In this document: positions 26,581-35,893 of the stretch, piece by piece
Numbering within the stretch: the first letter of the stretch is position 1
Layout: the number at the start of each line of letters is the position of its first letter
DNA from: Coix lacryma-jobi var. lacryma-jobi
Taxonomy: Eukaryota > Streptophyta > Magnoliopsida > Poales > Poaceae
Length of the DNA stretch: 64,000 nucleotides
NCBI GenBank assembly: GCA_009763385.1
Contig: CM019831.1
Span: 85,781,845 to 85,845,844, forward strand
Direction of reading: 5' to 3'
Program-made: the position numbers and the translations under genes
Notes under the pieces: model-generated
Database searches by the model: none
The model's input: only the letters and a program-made list of their open reading frames with translations
Told to the model about the DNA's origin: nothing

Positions 26581-29418
26581 AACTCGCAGTTCAATTTTTC
26601 GCAATGGACGCACACAATCATCTCAGTTTGACCCAAAAATCATGTTTGGTGGGTTATTGGCACTTTTGTTATCGACAAAACGGTGCCGCAAAACTCACGC
26701 GAGATGGCCGTTTTCCCAATGATGCACCAAAAAACTCGTGGTTGAACTTTTCGCAACCGACGCACCCAATCATCTCCGTTTGACCCAAAACTCATGTTTG
26801 GTGGGTTTTTGGCACTTTCATTTCCCTCGGAACGGTTCCGCAAAACTCACGCGAGAGGGCTATTTTTCCCACTGATGCACCGAAAAACTCATAGTTGATT
26901 TTTTTGGAACGGACGCACCCAATCATCTCCGTTTGACCCAAACTCATGTTTGGTTGGTTTTTGGCACTTTTATTTCCATCGGAACGGTGCCGCAAAACTC
27001 GCGTCGGTGGGCCATTTTTTCCACTGATGCACCAAAAAACTTGCAGTTCAATTTTTTGCAACGGACACACCCAATCATCTCAGTTTGACCCAAAACTCAT
27101 GTATGGTGGGTTATTGCACTTTTGTTTCCGACGAAACAGTGCTTCAAAACTCACGCGAGATGGCCGTTCTTCCCACAGATGCACCGAAAAAATAGTGGTT
27201 GGACTTTTTGCAACAGACGCACCCAATCCTCTCCGTTTGACCCAAAACTCATGTTTGGTGGGTTTTTGGCACTTCCATTTCCGATGGAACGGTTCCGCAA
27301 AAGTCACCAGAGAGGGCCGTTTTTCCCACTGATGCACCGAAAAACTCACGTTTGAATTTTTTGCAACGGACGCACCCAATCATCTTCGTTTGACCCAAAA
27401 CTCATGTTTGGTGTGTTTTTTGGCACTTTTATTCCCATCGGAACGGTGCCGCAAAACTCGCGTCGGTGGGACGTTTTGCCCACTGATGCACTGAAAAACT
27501 CGCAGTTCAATTTTTCGCAACGGACGCATCCAATCATCTCAGTTTGACCCAAAACTAAAGTTTGGTGGGTTATTGGCACTTTTGTTACCGACGAATCGGT
27601 CCGCAAAACTCACGCGAGATGTTCGTTTTCCCACTGATGCACCGAAGAACTCGCTATTGAACTTTTCGCAACCGACGCACCCAATCATCTCCGTTTGACC
27701 CAAAACCCATGTTCGGTGTGTTTTTGGCACTTTCATTTTCCTCGGAATGGTGCCACAAAACTCATGCGAGAGGGCCATTTTTCCCACTGATGCACCGAAA
27801 ACACGTAGTTGAATTTTTCGCAACTGACGCACCCAAACATCTCAGTTTGACAAAAAAACTCATGTTTGGTGGGTTTTTGGCACTTTCATTTCTGACGGAA
27901 CGGTGCCGCAAAACTCGCGCGAGAGGGCCGTTTTTCCCACTCATGCACCAAAAAACTCGCGGTTGAATTTTTCGCAACGGACGCACCCAATCATTTCAGT
28001 TTGACCCAAACCTCAGTTTGGTGGGTAATTGGCACTTTTGTTACCGACGAAACGGTGCCGCAAAACTCACGCGAGATGGCCGTTTTCCCACTGATGCACA
28101 GAAAAACTCGTTGTTGATCTTTTCGCAACCGACGCACCCAATCATCTCCGTTTGACCCAAAACTCATGTTTGGTGGGTTTTTGGCACTTTCATTTACCTC
28201 AGAACGGTGCCACAAAACTCACGTGAGAGGGCCATTTTTCCCACTGATGCACCGAAAAACTCGTAGTTGAATTTTTCGCAACGGACGCACCCAATCATCA
28301 CTGTTTGACCGAAAACTCATGTTTGGTGTGTTTTTGGCACTTTTATTCCCATCGGAATGGTGCCGCAAAACTCGTGTCGGTGGGCCGTTTTTCCCACTGA
28401 TGCACTGAAAAACTCGCAGTTCAATTTTTCACAACGGACACACCCAATCATCTCAGTTTGACCCAAAAATCAAGTTTGGTGGGTTATTGGCACTTTTGTT
28501 ATCGACGAAACGGTGCCGCAAAACTCACGCGAGAGGGCCGTTTTCCCACTGATGCACCAAAAAACTCGTGGTTGAACTTTTCGCAACCGACGCACCCAAT
28601 CGTCTCCGTTTGACCCAAAAGTCATGTTTGGTGGGTTTTTGGCGCTTTCATTTCCCTCGAAACGGTGCCGCAAAACTCACGCGAGAGGGCCATTTATCCC
28701 ACTGATGCACCGAAAAATTCATAGTTGATTTTTTTGCAACGGACGCACCGAATCGTCTCCGTTTGACCCAAACTCATGTTTGTTTGGTTTTTGGCACTTT
28801 TATTTCCATCGGAACGGTGCCGCAAAACTCGCGCCGGTGGGCCGTTTTTCCAACTGATGCACCAAAAAACTCGTGGTTGAACTTTTCGCAACCGACGCAC
28901 CCAATCATCTCCGTTTGACCCAAAACTCATGTTTGGTGGGTTTTTGGCGCTTTCATTTCCTTTGAAACGGTGCCGCAAAACTCACGCTAGAGGGCCATTT
29001 ATCCCACTGATGCACCGAAAAAATCGCGGTTGGACTTTTCGCAACGGACGCACTCAATCATCTCCGTTTGACCCAAACTCGTGTTTGTTTGGTTTTTGGC
29101 ACTTTTATTTCCATCGGAACGGGGCCGCAAAACTCGCGCCGGTGGGCCGTTTTTCCCACTGATGCACCGAAAAACTCGCAGTTCAATTTTTTTGCAACGG
29201 ACGCACCCAATCATGTCAGTTTGACTTAAAACTCATATTTGGTGGGTTATTGCACTTTTGTTTTCGACGAAATGGTACTGCAAAACTCACGCGAGATGGC
29301 CGTTTTTCCCACTGATGCACCGAAAAACTCGCAGTTGAACTTTTTGCAACGGACGCACCCAATCATCTTCGTTTGACCCAAAATTCATGTTTGGTGGGTT
29401 TTTGGCACTTCCATTTCT

Positions 29419-29423
29419 GATGG
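29419..29423. repeat. Left target-site duplication GATGG
   Basis: GATGG directly precedes the TG of the 5' LTR and is repeated directly after the final CA at 42658-42662. Removing 29424-42662 restores a continuous satellite monomer (TTTCTGATGG then AACGGTGCCG). The 5-bp length is normal for Ty1/copia integrases. Confidence 0.95.
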
Positions 29424-29864
29424 TGCGGATACATGGGTGTATGCCGGGTCTCTGAGTGTTGAGTGATTGTCAACTGGGATGATGCGCATGTTCTTTGGCT
29501 TCTGTTGTGCAGGTGTCGAGCCCGGATACAGTGATCGACGGCGAGGTGAAGGTCAAGTTGAGACGTGCCGTGCTGACGGACCGGGTGCAGTGAAGGATGG
29601 GCGTGCCGTGCGGCGGACGTGCCATGCCGAGGTACCGAGCGGTGAAGGGCGGACGTGAGGCTTCGACTGAGGGACCAGAGGCCCGAGGATCAGCTGTGGT
29701 GGCTGGCAGCCTGTGACGATGACAAGTGAAGAAATGCGGTCATGTGTTGCCTGAGTCGTAGACTCGGGGACACGTGTCGGTGGATGGGGTGCACGGGAGG
29801 TGCATCCCATCTACGACGTCGGTTTGGTTGTAGAGCCAGGGAAAAACCATCGGGTGGACAGTTT

Positions 29865-30087
29865 CCAGGTTTGGGCCTCAAAACCAGGGTGCGGATGGTT
29901 TCCGAGTTTGGCCACAAAACTCGGGCTGAGGACGGTTTCCAGGTTTGGGCCTCAAAACCTGGGCGCTGAGGGTTTGCTGAGTTTGGCCTCAAAACTCAGA
30001 AGCTGGTGGGCTGGTTTCCCAGTTTGGGCCTCAAAACCGGGGATGGCTGGAAAAGGTTGGTTTCCCGGTTTGGGCCACAAAACCGGG
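29865..30087 (+). repeat. Array of six short inverted repeats in the 5' LTR
   Basis: Six units spaced 36-46 bp apart share a core of GGGCCTC or GGCCAC between complementary arms. The arms change together. Unit 1 (29865) and unit 3 (29939) have CCAGGTTT with AAACCTGG, unit 2 (29903) has CGAGTTT with AAACTCG, unit 4 (29977) has CTGAGTTT with AAACTCAG, and units 5 (30018) and 6 (30064) have CCCGGTTT with AAACCGGG. Unit 1's right arm and unit 5's left arm carry one mismatch each in this LTR, but both are perfect in the 3' LTR. Confidence 0.85.
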
Positions 30088-30885
30088 GGTGCAGAGCGGT
30101 GGCGGCACGTGGCGGCAATCTGGAGGTTGCGTCGAGGAAACGCTTCGAATTGTGAGGGCGTGGCCGTCAGATACACCTACCACCGAGTTGGTCCAGAATA
30201 ACCATAGGGTTTAGCTGGTTCGCTCTGTAATTCGAATAGAGAGGGGTAGAGTAGGAATTAGACTTAGGCTAGTAGTAGGATAAGTAGTCGGGAGACTCCC
30301 TCCTCCCTTTCCATCTCAGTCATTTGCTCTTTCGCACTTAGGGTTTCCTGCTCTCCCATCCCCTGCTGTAGCTAGTTGAGATCCGCAGAGAGACTTGCCT
30401 CTGTGTACTGTTGATTCTGAGGAAGTGAGGCCGTATCCTCATTGTTGTAGCGTGTGGTAGCCACACGGTTGCAGTTCGTGGTTGTGATTCGCGTTTCATT
30501 CGTGTTCTTCGCGGAATCCTTTTTCTCCACGATTTTCCCATCGCTTGATCTCTTTGCTCGGTTCATCTTTTGCAAAACCGTTTGAACCAAGTTGTTCTAG
30601 ATCGTGAGGCACTTCTTTCCACCGAAGGAATTCTCCTCTAACCTCACGGTCTAGGAGATCGATTGATTTTCGTTTTGGGTCAAGTTTTCTCCCTTCCCCC
30701 GACATTCTTCGATTCATCGATTTGGAGATAGGTTCGAGCCATGATCTCTTAGGGATAGCTCACTATACTCCTTTTGACTCTTCTCACCAAGTTTGATCCC
30801 TAGAGGATTCATTTTGGGTGAGATCGAGTCGAATCGGTGGACGAACAGGCTGCTGTCGGGTTGAACGGACGCTGTCCTCGCGTTG

Positions 30886-31135
30886 ACCGGACGCGTCCGG
30901 TGGTTGAATGTCGCGTGGCGATTTTCTCTAACTGACCGGACACTGGGTTTCTTGTTTGACCGGACTCACTCATCGCACTGTTCATTGAGCTTGTCGTCTT
31001 TTGACCGGACGCACTGTTGTTGACCGGACGCTCCCAGCTCGTGAGTCCGGTCAGGAACAGTAAGGTTCCAGAACCATTTTCTTGTGACCGGACGCGTCCG
31101 GTGGTGACTGACCGGACGCAGTCAGAGTCCGGTCC
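30886..31135. promoter_or_regulatory. Cluster of ACCGGAC motifs with two perfect 16-bp palindromes
   Basis: ACCGGACGCGTCCGGT is a perfect palindrome at 30886-30901 and again at 31087-31102. Between and around them ACCGGAC recurs singly near 30933, 30958, 31003, 31022 and 31111, and its reverse near 31040 and 31128. The cluster is CpG-rich and spans the inferred transcript start. CG-rich palindromes are known from Sirevirus LTRs. A role in transcription is inference. Confidence 0.6.
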
Positions 31136-31406
31136 AAGCTGTTTCGCGCGTTTTCATTCGCAGCTCGTTCGTTCGTTGTCGGATTTGGTTTCCATCTTTT
31201 GCGTTGGCTTTCTAGAGTTGTGTAGTGTCCCGCTGTGCTTCTTGGAAGCATCCACCCTTCATCTAGGGTCGTGGACATTAGCAAGCTCTAGGGTTTGTCT
31301 TTTGGGGTGATTCTCGGGACAGTGGCTACTAGTTTCCGAAAGGAAATTTTGAAGCTCCCATTCACCCCCCTCTGGTCGCTTTCTAGTTGCTTCTCGGTCC
31401 TTCAAT

Positions 31407-31418
31407 TGGTATCGGAGC
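31407..31418 (+). other. Primer binding site (initiator tRNA-Met type)
   Basis: TGGTATCGGAGC lies two bases (AT) after the LTR. It matches the complement of the plant initiator tRNA-Met 3' end at 11 of 12 positions. The one difference (G for A) would leave a G-U wobble. The same variant is present at 40894 and 41394, so it is a property of the element family rather than decay of one copy. Confidence 0.9.
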
Positions 31419-31467
31419 GGGTTAAGGATCTTCCACCTTAGCCGGTTCCAGATCCACGGAAGGCGAC

Positions 31468-32253
31468 ATGGATCGCGGCGTGGGCAAACCGCCGTTCTTT
31501 GATGGGACGAACTATGCGTATTGGAAGATACGCATGTCGGCCTATCTCCAAAGCATGGGCTCTTCTGTTTGGGAGATTTGCAACAGGGATGATTACGTTG
31601 TCTTGGCTGCTCGTGTCACTCAGCTCCAGATCGATGAGCACGAGGCCAATAGCCGGGCACGTAACGCCTTGTTCTCCTGTTTGAGCATGTCCGAGTTTGA
31701 TCGCGTTTCTCATCTCCCCACGGCTCGCGAGATTTGGGCGACCCTCATGCGCTTCCATGAGGGAACCACTCAGGTCAAATCCCGCATCTATGAGTCGCAC
31801 AAGCGGGAGTTTGAGAACTTTCGACATATGCCTGGCGAGAGCATAGAAAGTTTATTCGCTCGCTTTCAGGTCATTGCCAACAAGATGAGAGCGAACAAGG
31901 AGTTGTTGCCTTTTGACGATCATGAGAGGGCTTTGAAGCTTTTGCACACTCTTGATCGGTCGGTGTGGGACTCAAAGGTCCAGGCGATTATCGAATCGTC
32001 TAACAATGAGACCCTCACTTGCGATGAGCTCTTTAGTAAGCTCAAGTCTAGTGAGATTGACGCCATATCAGAGGGCTTCTTATGAGAATCCTTCTGGCCC
32101 GACTATGGCTTTGGTTTCTGGCTCTTCTAACCCCTCTGGTGGCTTTGCTCTTTCATCTCTCTTTTCTGTCACAGAGGACCGGCTAGAGTCTTTGGGGGAT
32201 GACTGAGCTAGCGATGCTCGCCAACCAGGTTCTCGCGGTTTCACAACAACCGC
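31468..32253 (+). pseudogene. gag, N-terminal capsid part (frameshifted)
   Basis: Starts at ATG 31468, 50 bp after the primer site, with MDRGVGKPPFFDGTNYAYWK, typical of the copia Gag family Retrotran_gag_2/UBN2. The helical capsid region continues with ATLMRFHEGTTQVKSRIYES and SLFARFQVI. The frame is open for 205 residues, then breaks at 32070, and there are further single-base additions at 32204 (creating TGA) and 32227. Three additions bring the reading back into the original frame, so the following zinc-knuckle part is in phase with the start. The partial gag copy at 41455-42244 lacks all three additions. Gag forms the particle that packages the RNA. Confidence 0.9.
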
Positions 32254-33411
32254 ATGAACCGTCGCCGCGGAGGAGGACGCTCAGGATGCTATGAGTGTGG
32301 CGACCCCGACCACTTCATCGCCAACTGCCCCAAGAAGAAGCATTCGTCTGGGAAGGGCGATCATGGGCACAAGTACGACTCCGGCAAGCGCAAGGAGAAG
32401 TACGTTCCCCCGAGGCACAAGCGGAGGGGCGGCTTCGACAAGGAGTACATCAAGAAGAAGTACTTGGAGAAGGCCCAGGCTGAGCAGCGTGCGTTCTTCG
32501 CCACGCTCAGCGACGTCGACGGCTCGGATGACGACTCCGCTTGCTCAAGCGATGACGAGTCCGAGAAGAAGAAGAGGATCGAGGACAAGCTGAACGGTCT
32601 CTGCTTCTTCGCCGACGACGACGGCTTCTGCACCATGGCGCTTGGTGATGAGGTCGACGGCAAGCTGGAGCACACCCCTCGGAACGACGATGACGACGAC
32701 GACATCTCCCAGGTATCTCTCACCCACGACGAGCTTTCTGCTGAGGTCGAGAAGCTTACTGCCGCGCTCCTTAGTCAGGACAAGTTGCTTAGGCGTGACG
32801 CTAGAGAGCACAAGGAGTTTAGGCAGAAGTGGGAGGACACGGTGAGGGAGCTTGAGTTTGCCAAGTCCACCGTGGTCGTGTCGGAGGAGGTTGAGTGTGA
32901 GATGTGCACCACGCACATGACTGACCTTCTCACTTTGAGAGGTAAGTATGCTGCGTTGGTAGGAGAGGTGGATGAGCTGAAGGCTAGACCTTCTCTGTTG
33001 GGTGCGTGCAAGACTTGTCCTGTCTTGCAATCTGTGTTGGCAGAGAAGAATGCCAAGATTGTGTCTCTTGAGGAGGCCAACCCAGGTAGCACTTGTGTGG
33101 CTAAGTGTGCTTTGTGTGAGGGTTTGGAGATGGAGATTGCGAATGTCAAGCATGGCAAGATGCAAACCGAGGAGGAAAACACATACCTTCAGACCATCTT
33201 GTCATGGGTCTCTTGTAGTGAGCCGCAGCTCGGGATGATGATCTCCCAATTTAAGCGAGCTGCTGGAGGTTCTGGTGTAGGTCTTGCTCAGGGTGTTGAT
33301 CTTTCTACTTTTGGGAAGATTGGAGAGTCGAGTGGTCTGAATCCTAGTGAGAAGCCCAACTCCACCACTACTCCCAAACTGACCAAGCTTCCATCCAAAG
33401 AGCCGGTCTAG
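32254..33411 (+). pseudogene. gag, nucleocapsid knuckle and coiled-coil part
   Basis: An open stretch of 385 codons in the frame of the gag start. Near its beginning is the RNA-binding knuckle CYECGDPDHFIANCP (C-X2-C-X4-H-X4-C), followed by Lys/Arg-rich sequence that would bind nucleic acid. Next come an acidic segment rich in Asp and Ser and a long charged helix (about residues 150-300) with heptad-like spacing, for example EVEKLTAALLSQDKLLRRDA, interrupted by several Cys pairs (CEMC, CKTC, CALC). Long coiled coils after the knuckle are seen in Sirevirus Gag proteins. The stretch ends at a TAG (33409-33411), and the same frame stays open beyond it, so this stop is probably a mutation. Confidence 0.88.
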
Positions 33412-34150
33412 CCTATCACCAAGGATGGGGTGATTGAGGAATCTCCAAGAGCTCCACCCAAGAACCAAGTGTGGCATCCCAAACCCAACCACCTAAAGAA
33501 CAAGCTGGATACAATGCCACCTATCCAGGAGGAGTTGCCACAGAAGGGCAAAGTGATCCTCACCCACAGCCATGAGTACCAACAACCCCCTTTGCGTGCG
33601 GTGAGGTATCATTGTGATTTCTGTGGGAGAGATGGACACTTGAGCGAGTTCTGCTTTAGGCACAAGAGAGAGGCGCACCGTGCTAGGGAGATGAACAACA
33701 CGGACATGTACCATCCTTTTCATGATGTACATGTGCCGAATGTTCAGAGGAGTGCTTCGAGGAGAGCAGCTAGGCCCAGAGGTCCAGAACCTCAAGTTCC
33801 CAGGCCTAGGCAGCAGAGAACTCCGAGGAGAGTCACTAGGCCTAGAGGTGTTGAGCCTCAAGTCCCTAGGCCTAGGCCTCGTAGAGAGCGTGCCCGACGG
33901 GAGCATGCAGTTGTAGGCTATGGACCCCGTGGCGGAGGCTTTGTAGTTGAGCGTTTGCCCCCACCGCGTTTTGAGTATCGCAATGGACGCTCCTCCCTTA
34001 GCGGACCACGTTTTCCTCTACGTGGTGATCGCTACTCTCGTAGACGTGCTAGGAATAGGTTTTTCTGCTAACCGTTCTTTTGAGCAGCCAGCCCAACACT
34101 GGTATTCTTCCTACTTCACTAACCCCAGTGTTGGACCGTATGCTCACCCT
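33412..34150 (+). pseudogene. gag-pol junction region: second CCHC knuckle and Arg/Pro-rich repeat
   Basis: In frame with the upstream part after a single TAG. A second knuckle CDFCGRDGHLSEFCF lies at 33613-33657. It is followed by an Arg/Pro-rich basic segment that contains a 22-residue repeat: RPRGPEPQVPRPR then RPRGVEPQVPRPR, 66 bp apart (33770 and 33836). The frame is broken near 34066 by one added base and continues in the next frame as a Phe/Tyr/Pro-rich linker to about 34160. The basic repeat could bind RNA or the integration complex, but I do not recognise it as a defined domain. Confidence 0.75.
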
Positions 34151-34179
34151 ATGTCTTTTTATTGATGTAGGTAAAACGG

Positions 34180-34416
34180 TTGGAGGACATTTGGTTGGTG
34201 GATTCCGGTTCCTCGAGGCACATGACCGGAAACGCCAAGTGGTTCTCCAGCCTTAGCCCTGTTGCCGGAAAGGAGTACATAACCTTCGGCGACAATAGCA
34301 AAGGTAAGGTATTGTCTCGCGGGTCGGTGCGAGTTAATGAGCACTTTGTGTTGCGCGATGTTGCTCTTGTTTCTAACTTGCATTTTAACCTTCTTTCTAG
34401 TTTCGCAACTCTTTGA
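34180..34416 (+). pseudogene. pol, aspartic protease fragment
   Basis: The stretch begins EDIWLVDSGSSRHMTGN, with the catalytic D-S-G of copia proteases, and runs through ITFGDNSKGKVLSRGSV to a conserved end FNLLSSF. The protease would cut the Gag-Pol polyprotein inside the particle. The frame enters with two breaks just upstream (about 34163-34175) and leaves with one near 34399, after which the conserved downstream residues continue in another frame. No start codon is expected, since this is an internal part of a polyprotein. Confidence 0.88.
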
Positions 34417-34556
34417 CGACGACTATGAGATTCGTTTTAAACCGAATCTCAGTCGTATTTTGGATCCTCAGGGAAATCTTGTGTGTTTGATTTTCGCCCT
34501 TTGGAAAAGTCTTTCGTGCGAATTTCTCGGAGTCTTTTGGCACTTCTCGGTGTCTT
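34417..34556 (+). pseudogene. pol, protease-integrase linker (broken)
   Basis: Translation in a shifted frame shows a copia-like linker, including SQLFDDDYEIRFKPN and RILDPQGNLVC. A further break lies near 34490, after which the frame matches that of the integrase zinc-binding segment. It holds no separate function. Confidence 0.7.
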
Positions 34557-34892
34557 GTGGCTGCACCTTCTTCCTCTGATCTTTGGAAGTGGCATAGGAG
34601 ACTTGGACATTTGAGCTTCGACTTGCTTGCAAGGCTTAGTTCACTTGGCCTAATCCGAGGATTGCCCAAGTTGCATATGGAGAAGGATCTTGTTTGCCAC
34701 TCTTGTAGACACGGGAAGATGGTTGCCGCTCCCCACCATCCAGTGACTCAGGTCATGACCAAGCGCCCTGGAGAGCTTTTGCACATGGACCTTGTTGGTC
34801 CGGCTCGGGTGAGCTCGGTTGGGGGGAAGTGGTATGTGCTTGTTGTTGTTGATGACTTTTTCGAGATATTCGTGGGTCTTCTTTTTAGCTGA
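34557..34892 (+). pseudogene. pol, integrase zinc-binding domain and start of the catalytic core
   Basis: An HHCC zinc finger is visible: HRRLGH (H-X4-H), then CHSC (C-X2-C) followed by RHGKMVAAP. The first catalytic Asp of the D,D-35-E core lies in LLHMDLVGPARV, followed by WYVLVVVDDF. The frame is lost in a T run at 34857-34861 and the open stretch ends at 34892. Integrase inserts the cDNA and makes the 5-bp target duplication seen here. This domain alone could not act. Confidence 0.88.
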
Positions 34893-35175
34893 GAAAACCG
34901 AGACTTTCTCCTTTGCTCGCAATCTGATTTTGCGTCTTCAGAACTGAGTTCCCTTTGAACTCGATGCGAGCAATTCGGAGTGATAATGGTTCCGAATTTA
35001 AAAATTCAGATTTTGAGAAGTTTTGTAACTCTTTGGCTTAGAGCATCAGTTTTCTTCCCCCTACACACCGCCACAAAATGGTGTTGTAGAAAGGAAGAAT
35101 CGGACCCTTGTAGAGATGGCCAGGACGATGCTCGATGAGCATAGGACTCCTAGGCGATATTGGGCCGAAGCTACT
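34893..35175 (+). pseudogene. pol, integrase catalytic core remainder (heavily broken)
   Basis: No long open frame, but pieces in alternating frames are recognisably integrase: FARNLILRLQN, SDNGSEFKN (second catalytic Asp) and RTLVEMARTML, which follows the catalytic Glu region. Breaks lie near 34945, 35036 (the one place where a base seems to be lost) and 35175. The order and spacing of the motifs are normal for copia. Confidence 0.8.
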
Positions 35176-35479
35176 GAGCACTGCATGCTACATTTCCAAT
35201 CGCATTTTTCTCCGAGCTTTCTTGAAAAAGACTTCTTATGAGTTGCGTTTTGGAAAACTGCCCAAGGTGAGTTATTTTCTAGTTTTTGGTTGCCATTGTT
35301 TTATACTCAAAAAGGGCAACTTGGACAAGTTTGAGTCTCGTTCTTCTGACGGTGTGTTTTTGGGTTATGGCACTCACACTCGAGCCTATCGTGTACTTAA
35401 CCTTGACACTAACCGAGTCATGGAGACATCAGATGTCACCTTCGACGAGACTGATGGTTTGTCCTTCTTCTCGTTTTGA
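35176..35479 (+). pseudogene. pol, integrase C-terminal part (GKGYY-like copia region)
   Basis: About 100 codons open in one frame, with STACYISNRIF, KTSYELRFGKLPKVSYFLVF, GCHCFILKKGNLDKFESRSS and DGVFLGYGTHTRAYRVLNL. This matches the conserved copia integrase C-terminal segment just before the linker to reverse transcriptase. It ends after DVTFDETDG at a break near 35468. Confidence 0.85.
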
Positions 35480-35893
35480 GCGTGCAGGTGATCATGAGGT
35501 TGGTGAGCCTCTTTTCGATGATGAGGACGAGGATGCTGAAGATGACCCAGCACCACCTTCACCTGCAGTGCCGCAAAGAGCGGCTTCTACGACGACTCAC
35601 GGCCCCTGACACCTCTTCTTCCTGGGGGCCGTGGGATCCGCCACCCCGAGCGGTACCTTTTGTACCCGGGGAGGCACCAGCTGCTATTGAGGGGGAGGCT
35701 ACATCAGCTCGTGAGGCGCCACGACACATCCAGCGCCAGCACCCGCCTCAGCAGATGATCGGTAGCATCGACGAACGGGTTACTCGGTCCAGGTCACAGC
35801 ACATCTCTCACTTCGCTCATTCTACTTTTGTTGCTAAATTTGAGCCCCGAGATGTTGGACACGCTTTGACGGATCCGGACTAGGGTCAATGCC
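35480..35893 (+). pseudogene. pol, linker between integrase and reverse transcriptase
   Basis: An acidic then Pro/Ala-rich linker (DDEDEDAEDDPAPPSPAVP) is split between two frames, with a break near 35607. It ends with VTRSRSQHISHFAHS and the conserved lead-in to reverse transcriptase (DVGHALTDPD), followed by a TAG at 35881. Such low-complexity linkers are usual at this place in copia elements. Confidence 0.75.

Larger units (their letters stand above)
1..29423 (+). repeat. Left centromere-type satellite array, ~152-153 bp monomer
   Basis: About 190 head-to-tail monomers fill this stretch, all in one orientation. Landmarks in each monomer, in order, are GATGCACCGAAAAACTCGC, TTTTTCGCAACGGACGCACC, CAATCATCTCCGTTTGACC, AAAACTCATGTTTGGTGGG, GGCACTTTCATTTCC and AACGGTGCCGCAAAACTC, then a variable GCGAGAGGGCCGTTTTTCCCACT tail region. 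The monomer length is close to one nucleosome. On the minus strand the block CCAAACATGAGTTTTGG followed by GTTGCGAAAAA resembles maize CentC as I remember it, so I read this as a grass centromeric satellite. Divergence between neighbouring monomers is clearly higher than between higher-order repeat copies. No gene is visible. The short open frames arise because 153 bp is a whole number of codons. Confidence 0.93.
29424..31404 (+). repeat. 5' long terminal repeat (1981 bp)
   Basis: Begins TGCGGATACATGGG and ends GGTCCTTCA, two bases before the primer site. It differs from the 3' LTR by about 42 changes, of which about 41 lie before position 30972 and only one, a C-run length change, after it. 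It contains an array of six inverted repeats (29865-30087) and a cluster of ACCGGAC motifs (30886-31135). No convincing TATA box is seen close upstream of the inferred transcript start. The only TATA-like stretch (CTATACT at 30763) is about 210 bp away. Confidence 0.95.

Noticed and set aside
29424..29470. Relation between LTR hairpins (GTTTGGCC...AAAACTC) and the satellite block AAAACTCATGTTTGG
   Set aside because: The shared bases are short, A/T-rich and in different arrangements. There is no convincing evidence of common origin.
29865..30087. Hairpins as transcription terminators
   Set aside because: They are not followed by T runs and the organism is a plant, so an intrinsic terminator reading does not apply.
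30755..30775. TATA box in the LTR (CTATACT)
   Set aside because: It is a weak match about 210 bp upstream of the start inferred from the template jumps. It remains an alternative start region but cannot be called.
31017..31310. A 97-codon open frame in the LTR that is repeated at 40503, 41004 and 42269
   Set aside because: It lies wholly within the duplicated LTR end and has no recognisable domain. Its conservation is explained by the near-identical DNA copies.
32545..33165. A 206-codon open frame on the minus strand
   Set aside because: It is the shadow of the gag coiled-coil coding region and has no motif of its own.
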